Assembly: GCA_947493495.1 (NCBI GenBank)
Contig: CANLRN010000025.1
Location: forward strand, 1 to 51,126
DNA length: 51,126 nt
Origin: an uncultured Aquimarina sp.
GTDB lineage: Bacteria > Bacteroidota > Bacteroidia > Flavobacteriales > Flavobacteriaceae
Direction: 5' to 3'
Part shown: positions 37,556 to 45,774 of the stretch, one piece after another
Position numbering within the stretch: position 1 is the first letter of the stretch
Layout: every line of letters begins with the position of its first letter
Made by a program: the position numbers and the translations under genes
The notes under the pieces: model-generated
Database searches by the model: none
Told to the model about the DNA's origin: nothing
What the model saw: the letters and a program-made list of their open reading frames with translations, nothing else

Positions 37556-40309
37556 ATGAAAAAAATAATACTTTTTATGATGTTATTGTGTTCAGTATTC
37601 TTTGCTGAAGCGCAACAATATGATGTAACGTTAAGTGGTAGTTTTAGAAATGATACAAACCCTGATTGGTTTTATAGTTCAGAAGTTATTGGAAGACTTG
37701 ATGGAGTCGAGTTTGCAAGATTTGGAGAAAGTGGGAATGCCCCTATTTCTTTCAATCGCACTTTTACCGTTAGTGAGTTTGACGAAATGCATATTAGCGT
37801 AAGCGGGTCGCAAAGAATAGATATAGATGAACCACCTGGGACAATAATCCTTCCTTGCAGTTCTAATCCTTATATTGGAAATGTAGAAGACTTAATCACA
37901 ACAGTTCCAAATTACGGCGGATGTGCCACTAATATCTCACGTATAGTAGTAAAACCCAAAATCACCATTCAATCAGATGGTACTGCAGTATGTGCAGGAA
38001 GTCAACTTGTTTTAAGCACAACTGATAATAAGTTATTCCCTGATGAAGCATATAATTGGCAATACTTAGTATCAGGAGGTATCTGGACCGATTTTCCATC
38101 TGAAGTTATAACCCTAGGAATTCCCCATAGAGTAGAAGCTTCTATAGAAGAGATTGTTGGTGCAAACCATGAGGAATATTATGGTCAAAGTATTTTATTT
38201 AGAGCAGGAGGATATGGTAAAGGAAGTTTTTCTAATAGTCTATCTATAGCGTATTCTCCCTGTGCTCCTTTAGTAGAAGAAATAGCTTATACGCCACCTA
38301 GATGCTTTGGTGATGAGTCTGAGGTAGTGGTAAAATTTGAAAGATTTTTGGATACAGGAGAGTTATTTTCTCAGATAGAGATTATAGATACAGAGGATCC
38401 AAGTAAGATTTTTGAGCAAATTTTTGATATAGGTATGGATGTTGTTGGAGGAAACACATTTACGTTTAATGAAATTACTGGGTTAGAAGATGGAAAATTA
38501 TATGCTATCAGATATCAAATGAAGGTCAATACTGATATCGTAGACGGCTTTATAACATCATCACAAACGTTTACCTACAAATCAGCCACACAGGTAGCGT
38601 TTTCGCTTTCTAATAAAAATATAGATTGTTTTGGGGAGTCAACAGGTGTAATAGAAATTACAGCAAATGGAGGGACAGAGGATTATGAATATAAACTGGA
38701 TGATGGTTTGTGGATTCCTTTTACGTCTGGAAATATCCATGAAATCACAGATTTGGCTATAGGGAGGTATACTATTCAGGTTAGGGATACCAATGAGTGT
38801 GTAGCCCTACCACAAGAAACAACCATTACTCAGGAAGATCAAATTGAAATTACAGGGATCGAAATTGATGCTACTGAAAATGGAGTGGCAAATGGCGCTA
38901 TCAAAATAACTGAAATAAAAGGAGGGACAGCACCCTATACTTTTTTATGGAGCAATGGCGAAGTAACCAAAGATATTTCGGGAGTACTGGCAGATGAATA
39001 TATTTTAACGGTGACTGATACCAAGGAGTGCTCTGTTGAGAAAACGTTTACCATCAACGAACCAGATTTGTTGATCGTAAACATTGCAGTGGCTCAAGAA
39101 ATTCTTTGTAATGAAGATACAGGAACTCTGGATGTTACTTTTGGTGGTGGCACCCCACCATATACATTCCAATGGTTAGAAGAGATTAATGGAGTTTTTC
39201 AAGAAATAGTAGGAGCTACAAATAACGAGTTGACTAATTTAGGAGAAGGAACGTATGCAGTTAGAGTAATGGATAGTAAAGGAGTTTACAAGGAGTCTAC
39301 AAATGTAAACCTTATTGAACCTCTTTTATTAGAAGTGTCCTACACAAAAGTTAATCCTATATGTTTAGGAGATAGTACAGGCGCTATTGATCTTACGGTT
39401 TCAGGAGGAACACCACCATATACATATTCATGGAGTAATGGAGCAAGTTCTGAAGATCTTTCAAGCCTTATAGCAGATGTATATAATGTAGAGGTTTTTG
39501 ATGCCAATGGGTGTTCGCCACCAATACTATTTGTAGAAATAGATACTCCTGAGGCAACTATTGATTTAGGAAGAGAAAAGATAATATGCAAGGGGCAATC
39601 TTATGTTGCAGATGCAACTTCTGAAGATCCCAATGCAATATATTTATGGACTTCGGATAATGGTTTTGAAAGTGTAGATCCTATAGTCGAACTTTCACAA
39701 GAGGGTAATTATAAGGTAGAAGTGATTTCTAGTGAAGGATGTATGAGTGAAGGTGTATTGTCAATTGAAGTGTTGGATCAAGAAATCGTTTCAGAGTTCA
39801 TCGTCTCTTCAGATATTTTTGTTAAAGAACCATTTGTACTAGTCGGAATAAGCCAACCTATTCCAGATAGTGTTGAGTGGATATTACCGGAAGAAGCTAT
39901 TGCAATAGATGTAACTAATGATTATGCCGAGATACAGTTTGATGAAGTAGGGGAGTATGAGGTTACCATGATTACACAAATTGGAGAATGTCAAGCTATT
40001 TATAATAGAAAAATTACGGTCAGAGAACGTTCTTTTTCGGAAAATGATGAAGAAATAAATTTGAAGAAATATATAGTATACCCAAATCCAAATAATGGAA
40101 ATTTTCGACTAGATATAGAACTAAATAAAGAAGCACCCGTAGGTGTGAAAGTTTTTAGTTTAGCCAATAATACACTGGTAACTAAGAATACACATGAAGG
40201 AGAATCTATATACACTATTCCGTATAGTCTGACTCTATCACCTGGACTGTATTTTATCTTACTCGAAACTCAAGGTAAAAGTTATGTCCGGAAAATAGTT
40301 GTAGAGTAG
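37556..40309 (+). CDS. T9SS-sorted SprB-repeat adhesin
   Basis: A 917-residue protein: signal peptide (…FFAEAQ-QY), an N-terminal ~340-residue beta domain, then SprB-like repeats. Their signatures are NGGTEDYEYKLDDG (~372), KGGTAPYTFLWSNG (~455), GGGTPPYTFQW (~528) and SGGTPPYTYSWSNG (~616). An Ig/PKD-like domain follows, then a type A T9SS sorting domain (~840-917, VYPNPNNGNF … PGLYFILLETQGKSYVRKIV). It should therefore cross the outer membrane by T9SS and be attached to the surface. SprB itself is the gliding adhesin of Flavobacterium. This is the only member of the locus with a T9SS signal and closes the co-directional run. Confidence 0.9.
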   Translation: MKKIILFMMLLCSVFFAEAQQYDVTLSGSFRNDTNPDWFYSSEVIGRLDGVEFARFGESGNAPISFNRTFTVSEFDEMHISVSGSQRIDIDEPPGTIILPCSSNPYIGNVEDLITTVPNYGGCATNISRIVVKPKITIQSDGTAVCAGSQLVLSTTDNKLFPDEAYNWQYLVSGGIWTDFPSEVITLGIPHRVEASIEEIVGANHEEYYGQSILFRAGGYGKGSFSNSLSIAYSPCAPLVEEIAYTPPRCFGDESEVVVKFERFLDTGELFSQIEIIDTEDPSKIFEQIFDIGMDVVGGNTFTFNEITGLEDGKLYAIRYQMKVNTDIVDGFITSSQTFTYKSATQVAFSLSNKNIDCFGESTGVIEITANGGTEDYEYKLDDGLWIPFTSGNIHEITDLAIGRYTIQVRDTNECVALPQETTITQEDQIEITGIEIDATENGVANGAIKITEIKGGTAPYTFLWSNGEVTKDISGVLADEYILTVTDTKECSVEKTFTINEPDLLIVNIAVAQEILCNEDTGTLDVTFGGGTPPYTFQWLEEINGVFQEIVGATNNELTNLGEGTYAVRVMDSKGVYKESTNVNLIEPLLLEVSYTKVNPICLGDSTGAIDLTVSGGTPPYTYSWSNGASSEDLSSLIADVYNVEVFDANGCSPPILFVEIDTPEATIDLGREKIICKGQSYVADATSEDPNAIYLWTSDNGFESVDPIVELSQEGNYKVEVISSEGCMSEGVLSIEVLDQEIVSEFIVSSDIFVKEPFVLVGISQPIPDSVEWILPEEAIAIDVTNDYAEIQFDEVGEYEVTMITQIGECQAIYNRKITVRERSFSENDEEINLKKYIVYPNPNNGNFRLDIELNKEAPVGVKVFSLANNTLVTKNTHEGESIYTIPYSLTLSPGLYFILLETQGKSYVRKIVVE

Positions 40310-40329
40310 TTAAGCCAATCACAAAACAC

Positions 40330-40389
40330 ATGAAAAGAAATTGTTATTATATCATAATCCTTATATTTTTCATACTTATGACGATTTGA
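40330..40389 (+). pseudogene. Truncated signal-peptide ORF
   Basis: ATG followed by KRNCYYIIILIFFILMTI and a stop: a complete-looking signal peptide with no mature protein, 20 bp after the adhesin gene. It may be the 5' stub of a deleted cargo gene. A real 19-residue membrane micro-protein is possible but unsupported. Confidence 0.25.
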
Positions 40390-40542
40390 TTGAAATAATT
40401 GCGAGTGAATTTGATTTGAAATGTAAATCAAAAAAGAATAAAAACGTCACACAACAAAAGCTCTTATAAGTAATTGCTTGTTCTCGCCTACTTATGAAAA
40501 TCTGTGAGGATTTTCAAATTGGTGTATACTTGCTAAATTTAG

Positions 40543-40581
40543 TGCTAATCCACGCAACTACTCATAAACGAGACCGTTAGC
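40543..40581. repeat. Hairpin before small secreted-protein gene
   Basis: GTGCTAA (40543-40549) and TTAGCAC (40575-40581) form a 7-bp inverted repeat with a 25-nt imperfectly structured loop, just ahead of the gene at 40595. The layout loosely recalls an integron attC site, but the core consensus is not met. Confidence 0.25.
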
Positions 40582-40594
40582 ACAAAATAAAAAA

Positions 40595-40945
40595 ATGAAA
40601 CAAATTTTGAGATTGATTTTAATTTTATTCTTCCATCTAGTTGTCTTAACTTATTTAAATGCTCAATCTGAGTTTGAATCAACTGTTGATTCCGTGACAT
40701 TATATATTTATATTGTTGGGAAACCTGACCTGAATTATGTAAAAGCAAAAAAAAACATTGCAAAAAGCATTGGACTTCGAACAGAATTCTTTTTTGTAGA
40801 TTGCGAAGGAAAGTTTGAATATAAAGCAACCGAATTCAAGTTAAAGAATGTGTCTGCTTTTAAAAAGTTAGAAGATGTTTATGGAAATAATTGGAATGAA
40901 AAATTTGAATCAGAAATTGCAAATGCTATAAATAAAATAAGATAA
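40595..40945 (+). CDS. Small secreted hypothetical protein
   Basis: A 116-residue protein with a signal peptide (…LTYLNAQ-SE). The mature ~90 residues form a compact alpha/beta domain with SVTLYIYIVGKPDLNYV, one Cys in FFVDCEGKFEY and a helical end (EKFESEIANAINKI). No family is recognised. It is the last gene before the right end of the island and is not clearly linked to the surface locus (285-bp gap with a hairpin), so it reads like an independent cargo gene. Confidence 0.6.
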   Translation: MKQILRLILILFFHLVVLTYLNAQSEFESTVDSVTLYIYIVGKPDLNYVKAKKNIAKSIGLRTEFFFVDCEGKFEYKATEFKLKNVSAFKKLEDVYGNNWNEKFESEIANAINKIR

Positions 40946-41120
40946 AAAATTGATATAGAGGTCTTAAAACTGTGTCCAACTTTTTGTTGCAAGTTCGAAT
41001 AAACTGATAATGCCAAATTAGCACCGGAGTATAAATATTCAGAACAATTGAATTTTAAAGGTTTCAGCAGCATAACTATAAATTTAGTTCCATCTTAAAT
41101 TTACTTTACTAATCGAAATA

Positions 41121-41165
41121 AAAAAGCTTTAGTAGGATCTTACAATATTAAAATAAAAGCTTTTT
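41121..41165. terminator. Bidirectional-type hairpin in island right end
   Basis: AAAAAGCTTT (41121-41130) pairs perfectly with AAAGCTTTTT (41156-41165); loop 25 nt. A-rich and T-rich flanks would allow termination in both directions. The rest of 40946-41291 shows no gene: the frames are short and nothing is recognisable. Confidence 0.4.
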
Positions 41166-41291
41166 AGTGGTGTCAAAAAGTATAGAATACCTTCTCTTTA
41201 GATTGATTAGAATATTTGTGTAAGCATAACATTGGTCTTAATCTTTATAAAACTTAGTTAGGATGTTTTGAAAAATTCAAATGATTGATTT

Positions 41292-41311
41292 TGTGCAAAT
41301 TTTGTGCAAAT
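41292..41311. promoter_or_regulatory. Right integrase arm-type sites
   Basis: TGTGCAAATTTTGTGCAAAT, identical over 20 bp to 5243-5262 near the integrase. It lies 46 bp inside the right att repeat and in the same orientation as the left copy, as expected for integrase binding sites at both ends. Confidence 0.6.
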
Positions 41312-41314
41312 AAA

Positions 41315-41348
41315 AAAGCGTTACAGTGATTTATTTCTGTAACGCTTT
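41315..41348 (-). terminator. Terminator of reconstituted tRNA-Arg
   Basis: A perfect 12-bp stem AAAGCGTTACAG / CTGTAACGCTTT with a 10-nt loop and a T-run on the minus strand, 10 bp beyond the tRNA 3' end. It is island-borne and replaces the original terminator left behind at 5042-5079. Confidence 0.8.
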
Positions 41349-41357
41349 GATTATCAA

Positions 41358-41403
41358 GTGACCTCGGCAGGATTCAAACCTGCAACCTCTTGAGCCGTAA
41401 TCA
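41358..41403 (-). repeat. Right attachment repeat
   Basis: Exact 46-bp copy of 5081-5126 in the same orientation, here part of the intact tRNA-Arg. Crossover must have occurred inside this block, between the anticodon arm and the tRNA 3' end. Confidence 0.85.
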
Positions 41404-41432
41404 AGTGCACTATTCAGTTATGCTACGAGGCC
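41359..41432 (-). tRNA. tRNA-Arg (anticodon ACG)
   Basis: A 74-nt cloverleaf on the minus strand. Acceptor GGCCTCG pairs with CGAGGTC (one G-T), discriminator A. The D-arm begins GCATAACTG. The anticodon stem CTTGA/TCAAG has loop TTACGGC, giving anticodon ACG (reads CGU, via inosine CGN). The T-arm contains GGTTTGAATCC. CCA is not encoded. The 5' 29 nt are chromosomal; the 3' part is in the island-borne att repeat, so the tRNA has been rebuilt by integration and should still function. Confidence 0.93.
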
Positions 41433-41626
41433 TTTTTATGTTTGTAGAACTTGTTAATACAAGTACTTGATATATCTTTTAAATAGGCGGGTGCAAATAT
41501 AGGTGTTTTTTGTATAGTTATCAACATAATTTTTGTTTTTTGAAACGTTTAAAAAACCTTTATAAAAATTAAATCCTTATATAGATCATTCTTAGATATT
41601 TTGTCTATTTTCATTTTTTTATAAGA

Positions 41627-42139
41627 ATGAATATACAAGAACTAATACGAGATATTCCTGATTTTCCACAACCTGGGATTATTTTTAAAGATATCACGCC
41701 GCTATTGATCAATCCGACAGCTTTAGTCTATTGCGCTGATGAACTGGCTAAATTATATCCTTTTGGTGCTAAAATTGATAAAGTAATAGGGATTGAGGCT
41801 AGAGGTTTTATACTAGGTAGTATGATCGCAGAACGATTAGGTGCTGGTTTTGTTCCAGTACGTAAAAAAGGAAAATTGCCAAGCAAGGTGGTTTCTAGAA
41901 GTTATGGATTAGAGTATGGGAATGATGTTTTAGAAATGCATAAAGATGCAATTCATCCAGGAGAACGAATCTTAATCCACGATGATGTGTTGGCTACTGG
42001 AGGAACAGCAAAAGCAGTTTGCGGACTTGTAGAAGAATTAGGAGGTATTGTGATACAATGCAATTTTATGATAGAACTCAGTTTTCTTGAAGGAAAGAAT
42101 AAATTGTCTGTACCTATAAAGTCATTACTAACGTATTAG
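41627..42139 (+). CDS. apt: Adenine phosphoribosyltransferase
   Basis: A 170-residue cytoplasmic enzyme of purine salvage: adenine + PRPP to AMP + pyrophosphate. Normal length for Apt. The characteristic parts are there: DIPDFPQPGIIFKDITPLL at the start, GIEARGFILGSMIAERL, FVPVRKKGKLP, and the PRPP-binding loop ILIHDDVLATGGTAKA. It is a single gene, followed 21 bp after the stop by a strong hairpin terminator shared with the convergent lipoprotein gene. A housekeeping gene, supporting the view that chromosome resumes right of the tRNA. Confidence 0.97.
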   Translation: MNIQELIRDIPDFPQPGIIFKDITPLLINPTALVYCADELAKLYPFGAKIDKVIGIEARGFILGSMIAERLGAGFVPVRKKGKLPSKVVSRSYGLEYGNDVLEMHKDAIHPGERILIHDDVLATGGTAKAVCGLVEELGGIVIQCNFMIELSFLEGKNKLSVPIKSLLTY

Positions 42140-42159
42140 TGATGATCAAATAAGAAAGA

Positions 42160-42186
42160 AAACCACCTGTGTTATGCAGGTGGTTT
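42160..42186. terminator. Bidirectional terminator between apt and lipoprotein gene
   Basis: Perfect 10-bp stem AAACCACCTG / CAGGTGGTTT with a 7-nt loop, A-rich before and T-rich after. It lies between two converging genes and can serve both. Confidence 0.8.
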
Positions 42187-42198
42187 GGTTATTTTGGA

Positions 42199-42966
42199 TT
42201 AGAGTGCTAAATCAAATAAACTTCTTCCTAATGGTATTTCTTCTATCGGAGAAGGATCTGTGAATGGCTTTTCATAAATTTTTAGATCGATAATAATAGG
42301 ATCTAAAATTTCATAATATTCCCACCAGATGAAAGGACATCTCCAACAATCCCAAATAGGAAATGGTCTATATACATAAAAACAGAAACAGTTCCAGCCC
42401 CAACTTTGTCCTCTAAATCCAGATCGCTGCCAGAACCAAGGCCATTGCCATTCAAAAATAAGATCATCAATTAATAATCCGTTTTGATGTTTAAAATGTT
42501 TTGGGATCTCGATATTTTTAGGATACGGTATATATACGATATTGATGTTTTTTTTGTTTTTAGGATCGTATACATCTTTGAGCAACAAAGCACGACTTTT
42601 TTTATGCAATACTTTTCTTTTGATAAACTCAATTTCTTCTCTTTCTAGAGGAAGTTTATCCAGATTCATGTATTTTTCTACCTGATTACCAGGAATAGAA
42701 ATAGGTGCATTCCCTTTTCTAGGGTCTAATTTATAATCTGGATTTACCGCTTTGGCATACTGTAACGTATATAAAGTAGCCAAACGAGCGTCTGTATCAA
42801 AAAGACTTTCTTTAGTATCTCGTGATTTATTGAGATCTATACCTTCAGGACTAATCTGATTGGTTACATCTATCTCTTCAGAGATTGGATCTTTAGAACA
42901 AAATGTCAATGTAGTTAAGAGTATAAAGACCAATACCCCTTTAAATAATAAACTATAATTTTTCAT
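42199..42966 (-). CDS. Lipoprotein with Trp-rich segment
   Basis: A 255-residue lipoprotein (lipobox LTFC near residue 23, acidic tether SKDPISEE). After a charged helical half comes an exceptionally aromatic stretch at about residues 165-220 (FEWQWPWFWQRSG, then WGWNCFCFYVYRPFPIWDCW). It has more than ten Trp and four Cys, and resembles no family I know. Such density could form a carbohydrate- or membrane-interacting surface, or a disulfide-stapled knot. The gene is convergent with apt; its own promoter must lie in the 260 bp before 43228. Confidence 0.65.
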   Translation of the reverse strand: MKNYSLLFKGVLVFILLTTLTFCSKDPISEEIDVTNQISPEGIDLNKSRDTKESLFDTDARLATLYTLQYAKAVNPDYKLDPRKGNAPISIPGNQVEKYMNLDKLPLEREEIEFIKRKVLHKKSRALLLKDVYDPKNKKNINIVYIPYPKNIEIPKHFKHQNGLLIDDLIFEWQWPWFWQRSGFRGQSWGWNCFCFYVYRPFPIWDCWRCPFIWWEYYEILDPIIIDLKIYEKPFTDPSPIEEIPLGRSLFDLAL

Positions 42967-43172
42967 GATTTTTAAAAAGTTTTAATTATTGTAAAAAACA
43001 TGTTCTTTACCGGTATAGAACTATCTTTAAAGTTTGGTAAATGTACTTACAATAAGGTCTTAAGGGCTAGGGTGGTTTGTCCCATATTAAATGGAGTATA
43101 AAGATGTATTTTATAGGGGTGTTAATCAGATATACTAGGAGAAAAGACTGTATTGATTTACGGGAAAAATAT

Positions 43173-43201
43173 AAAAAAAAGCCTTCATTAGAAGACTTTT
43201 T
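43173..43201 (-). terminator. Terminator of the plug-like protein gene
   Basis: On the minus strand, AAAAGTCTTC pairs with GAAGGCTTTT (one G-T) over a TAAT loop, followed by a T-run. It begins 28 bp after the stop codon of the gene at 43229-44044. Confidence 0.75.
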
Positions 43202-43228
43202 GATGAAATAAATACAGATGATAGGTCA

Positions 43229-44044
43229 TCATTCTTTTTTAGTAATAGCAATAATAGCCCCATCTTTTGCTTTATCTCCATAGAGACTTATTGCTGTTGT
43301 CGCTTTAAGAAAATCTACATCTTGTAATTTATCAGATTTTGCTAAGGCATCTAATGTTTTAAAATCAGATTTTTTTCCATCAATAATAATCAGTTTATCG
43401 ATATCAGGATCATCCACAAAACTATATTTTTTGGATTTGTTAAAATGAAATGGTAATTGCTGACCGTTAAATATAAAGTCGCCATTTTCATCCTCTTTAA
43501 ACTCAAAGGAATTTATAATTTGATCTTTTAGCTTACTTATATCAAAATGTTGTCCATTAAAAAATATAGAATCTCCTTTTTTGTCAAAATCAAATTTAAA
43601 ATTATGACTCTTCAAAATGCTATCCATATCAAAGTTGTGATGGGTAAAGCCAATCTGATTTTTCCAAGATGTGATGTCAAACATCCCAGAATTGGTAATG
43701 TAAAGATTGTCATTTTTGAACCCAAGTTCTAGATCCGATATAGGCGCATCAGATGATGAAGAATATCTACTTTTAGATTTTCCTTTTTTCAGAGTAATGC
43801 TTAATCCTACTATTTCTTTTTGGTTATTAAATTTAATTTTATCAATAAGTAGTTCGATTCCATTTTCGGCAAAGAATTTCTTAAGATCTTCTAGCTCTTG
43901 TTCCGAGGTGTTCTTATTAATAACTGCAGTAATGTCGTTTAACGCTGTATTATTCTGTGCGTTTTGCGGATAGCTTTCTGTATTGAATGCCGTTAAGGAA
44001 AATATACCTAGTATAGAAACTCCTATAATAATCCATTTTTTCAT
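43229..44044 (-). CDS. Exported protein with TonB-plug-like C-terminus
   Basis: A 271-residue protein with an uncleaved or AFN-type signal (MKKWIIIGVSILGIFSLTAF). The C-terminal ~55 residues (LIIIDGKKSDFKTLDALAKS to ISLYGDKAKDGAIIAITKK) match the small TonB-receptor-plug-like module often found at the end of Bacteroidota M56 (BlaR1-like) peptidases. The middle consists of short repeats such as DSIFFNGQHFDISKLKD and DFIFNGQQLPF. No peptidase domain is present, so this may be a free periplasmic sensor or accessory, or a remnant of such a peptidase. Gene order gives no M56 partner. Confidence 0.65.
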   Translation of the reverse strand: MKKWIIIGVSILGIFSLTAFNTESYPQNAQNNTALNDITAVINKNTSEQELEDLKKFFAENGIELLIDKIKFNNQKEIVGLSITLKKGKSKSRYSSSSDAPISDLELGFKNDNLYITNSGMFDITSWKNQIGFTHHNFDMDSILKSHNFKFDFDKKGDSIFFNGQHFDISKLKDQIINSFEFKEDENGDFIFNGQQLPFHFNKSKKYSFVDDPDIDKLIIIDGKKSDFKTLDALAKSDKLQDVDFLKATTAISLYGDKAKDGAIIAITKKE

Positions 44045-44577
44045 ATCTAGTATTCTTTAATTTTTGATCGAAGTATTTTGATTATATACTAAATACGAAA
44101 AAAGAATTATTGTGTTGCAAAGAGTACCAACGAACTGATTATAGTTAGTATAAGGTTACATATTTTTCTAGAGAGCTCTTTTGGTAACATATAATTTCCA
44201 TCCGAATATTGCCATTTGTAGCTTATTAGCTTTACTTAAGTCTAATTGCTTTTTTGTATAACTCGGGAGTAGTATTTTATTCAGTTTTGCTAGAAAGCTA
44301 AAAAAATGTCGTTGCATTTTACTAAAATAGTAAAAAGACACTGAAACTTATATTAATTTTTAGGCAACTTACTAATAGTGATTCTCATTGTGGACAGCAA
44401 ATTACTCGTGACTATGATAAAATTATAAATCAATGAGTTATGGTTTTTTGATGTATATACACTCTCATTGTATGATTAAACTACAGTGTAGTATAAAAGA
44501 AAGCACTAGCTCTATAAGCCTCCAAGGGTTTTGAAGATTTATAGAGCTTCTTCGTTCTAAGTTTAAAAAGATTTTTC
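44045..44577. other. Gene-free stretch, weak hairpins only
   Basis: No supported gene on either strand. A 9-bp inverted repeat GCTCTATAA (44509-44517) / TTATAGAGC (44539-44547) with a 21-nt loop lies 31 bp beyond the stop of the minus-strand beta-helix gene and may be its weak terminator. A palindromic AGAGAGCTCT occurs near 44173-44182. The stretch must also contain the promoter of the minus-strand gene ending at 44044. Confidence 0.35.
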
Positions 44578-45774
44578 TTAAAACTCATAGCATCCCACAT
44601 CTTCTTTACCAGGAATTCTATTTTTAAATTCCAAATCTTTTGGAGTTAGGTATCTAGGCTCTTTACCTCCTCTATCTATGGCTAGCGATCCAGCTTTAAG
44701 GCGATAGTTCCTGTTTCTCCAATCCCGAAAATAAAGATCAGGTCTGTTATCTCTTATATTAACCCCATAATAATCGATGTTTCTAAAGAACTGCACCACG
44801 GATTCTGGATTGGTGTTTCTTCGGGCATCTATAAATAAATTGTTATAAACAAAAATATTCGAACTACTTACCGCATTATTTACTCTTAGACAACTCACAT
44901 AGGTAGTTTCTGCTTCGCCACCAGGAAGGATAACAATCGTATTAGACCTAATAATTATCTCTCTGATAATGTTTTTAGGATTTATGGCTTCATTAAGTTG
45001 TGTTTCTAAATGAATCATTCCTACTCTTACATTTTGATGTTTTGTGTACATCAAATTATTCTCAATAAGAAGAGAATTGAAACCCCTATCTGGATTTCCA
45101 GTTAAGTTTTTAGGAGAATATGAAATAGGATTGTGCCCTTTTATTTGCTGTTGGAATACATTATTATTCACTCTTGCAGAACTTCTGATACTTACTGCAT
45201 GTCCAGCCCCATCAATGGTCGAAACAAATCTGCAATCATCAATGATTACGTTAGGACATTTGGCATATATTGCGTGATAGAGTCCTCTATTACGGATGTT
45301 TTGCGGACTAGTCCCGTTATTAGCCCACCCTCTAAAGGAGCAAGATTTAAATACAATATCTTTATGCAATACTCTATCTGGAATGTTATCATCTCTAGAT
45401 ATTAAAACATTATCCCATAGTGAACCTGTAAATTTGCAATTGATAAACTTTATATTTCTAGTATCATCAGTATCCTGTAATTTTCTGAAATTAACACCAT
45501 AGCCTCTTTTGTTAGTAAAAGTACAATTACGAAATGTGATATCTCGGGCGTTAAAAATTGTAGCACCATCTGCAAATGTGGCGTCTGTAAAAGTTACTCC
45601 GTTGTGTTTTGAGGTAATTTCTCTATTTCCTGTGTAATAAGCTCCTTTATTAGCTGAAGAAGTTAACTCAGTACTTTCTTTGTCCTCTTCTATTTGGTTG
45701 TAATCAGTAAGCTCATTTTCTGTACACGATACTAATGCTAGAAGCAATAGCTTACATAAAATTAATTTTTTCAT
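44578..45774 (-). CDS. Right-handed beta-helix lipoprotein
   Basis: A 398-residue lipoprotein (lipobox LVSC around residue 17, ENELTD tether). The mature part is a parallel beta-helix. Its repeated rungs have an N/D-x-x-I/F-x-x-C/N-x-F pattern (ITFRNCTFTNKRGYG, IKFINCKFTG, IVFKSCSFRGW, VIIDDCRFV, INNNVFQQ-like), and it ends with a typical cap (SLAIDRGGKEP, then RIPGKEDVGCYEF). This fold is common in pectate lyases and other polysaccharide lyases or depolymerases. No catalytic residues can be assigned, so substrate and activity stay open. Single gene, divergent from the antiporter gene. Confidence 0.8.
   Translation of the reverse strand: MKKLILCKLLLLALVSCTENELTDYNQIEEDKESTELTSSANKGAYYTGNREITSKHNGVTFTDATFADGATIFNARDITFRNCTFTNKRGYGVNFRKLQDTDDTRNIKFINCKFTGSLWDNVLISRDDNIPDRVLHKDIVFKSCSFRGWANNGTSPQNIRNRGLYHAIYAKCPNVIIDDCRFVSTIDGAGHAVSIRSSARVNNNVFQQQIKGHNPISYSPKNLTGNPDRGFNSLLIENNLMYTKHQNVRVGMIHLETQLNEAINPKNIIREIIIRSNTIVILPGGEAETTYVSCLRVNNAVSSSNIFVYNNLFIDARRNTNPESVVQFFRNIDYYGVNIRDNRPDLYFRDWRNRNYRLKAGSLAIDRGGKEPRYLTPKDLEFKNRIPGKEDVGCYEF

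Larger units (their letters stand above)
5127..41403. mobile_element. Integrative island in tRNA-Arg(ACG), ~36.3 kb
   Basis: Boundaries are the 46-bp tRNA-derived direct repeats. Internal support: a tyrosine integrase next to the left repeat; TGTGCAAATTTTGTGCAAAT arm-type sequence just inside both ends (5243 and 41292); an element-borne terminator (41315-41348) behind the reconstituted tRNA; and replication/primase genes typical of Bacteroidota integrative elements. Cargo runs from the HTCS module at 12 kb through the TANFOR-like surface locus to 40.3 kb. No relaxase, MobA/B or type IV secretion gene is seen, so it would be mobilised in trans or be decayed. IS3 debris and a truncated signal-peptide ORF show some internal decay. 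It could be two nested elements, but only one att pair is visible. Confidence 0.75.

Noticed and set aside
40543..40581. True integron attC site
   Set aside because: The paired ends do not match the RYYYAAC/GTTRRRY core and no IntI-type integrase is present.
40545..40829. 94-codon minus-strand ORF
   Set aside because: Fully antisense to the small secreted-protein gene, which has a convincing signal peptide.
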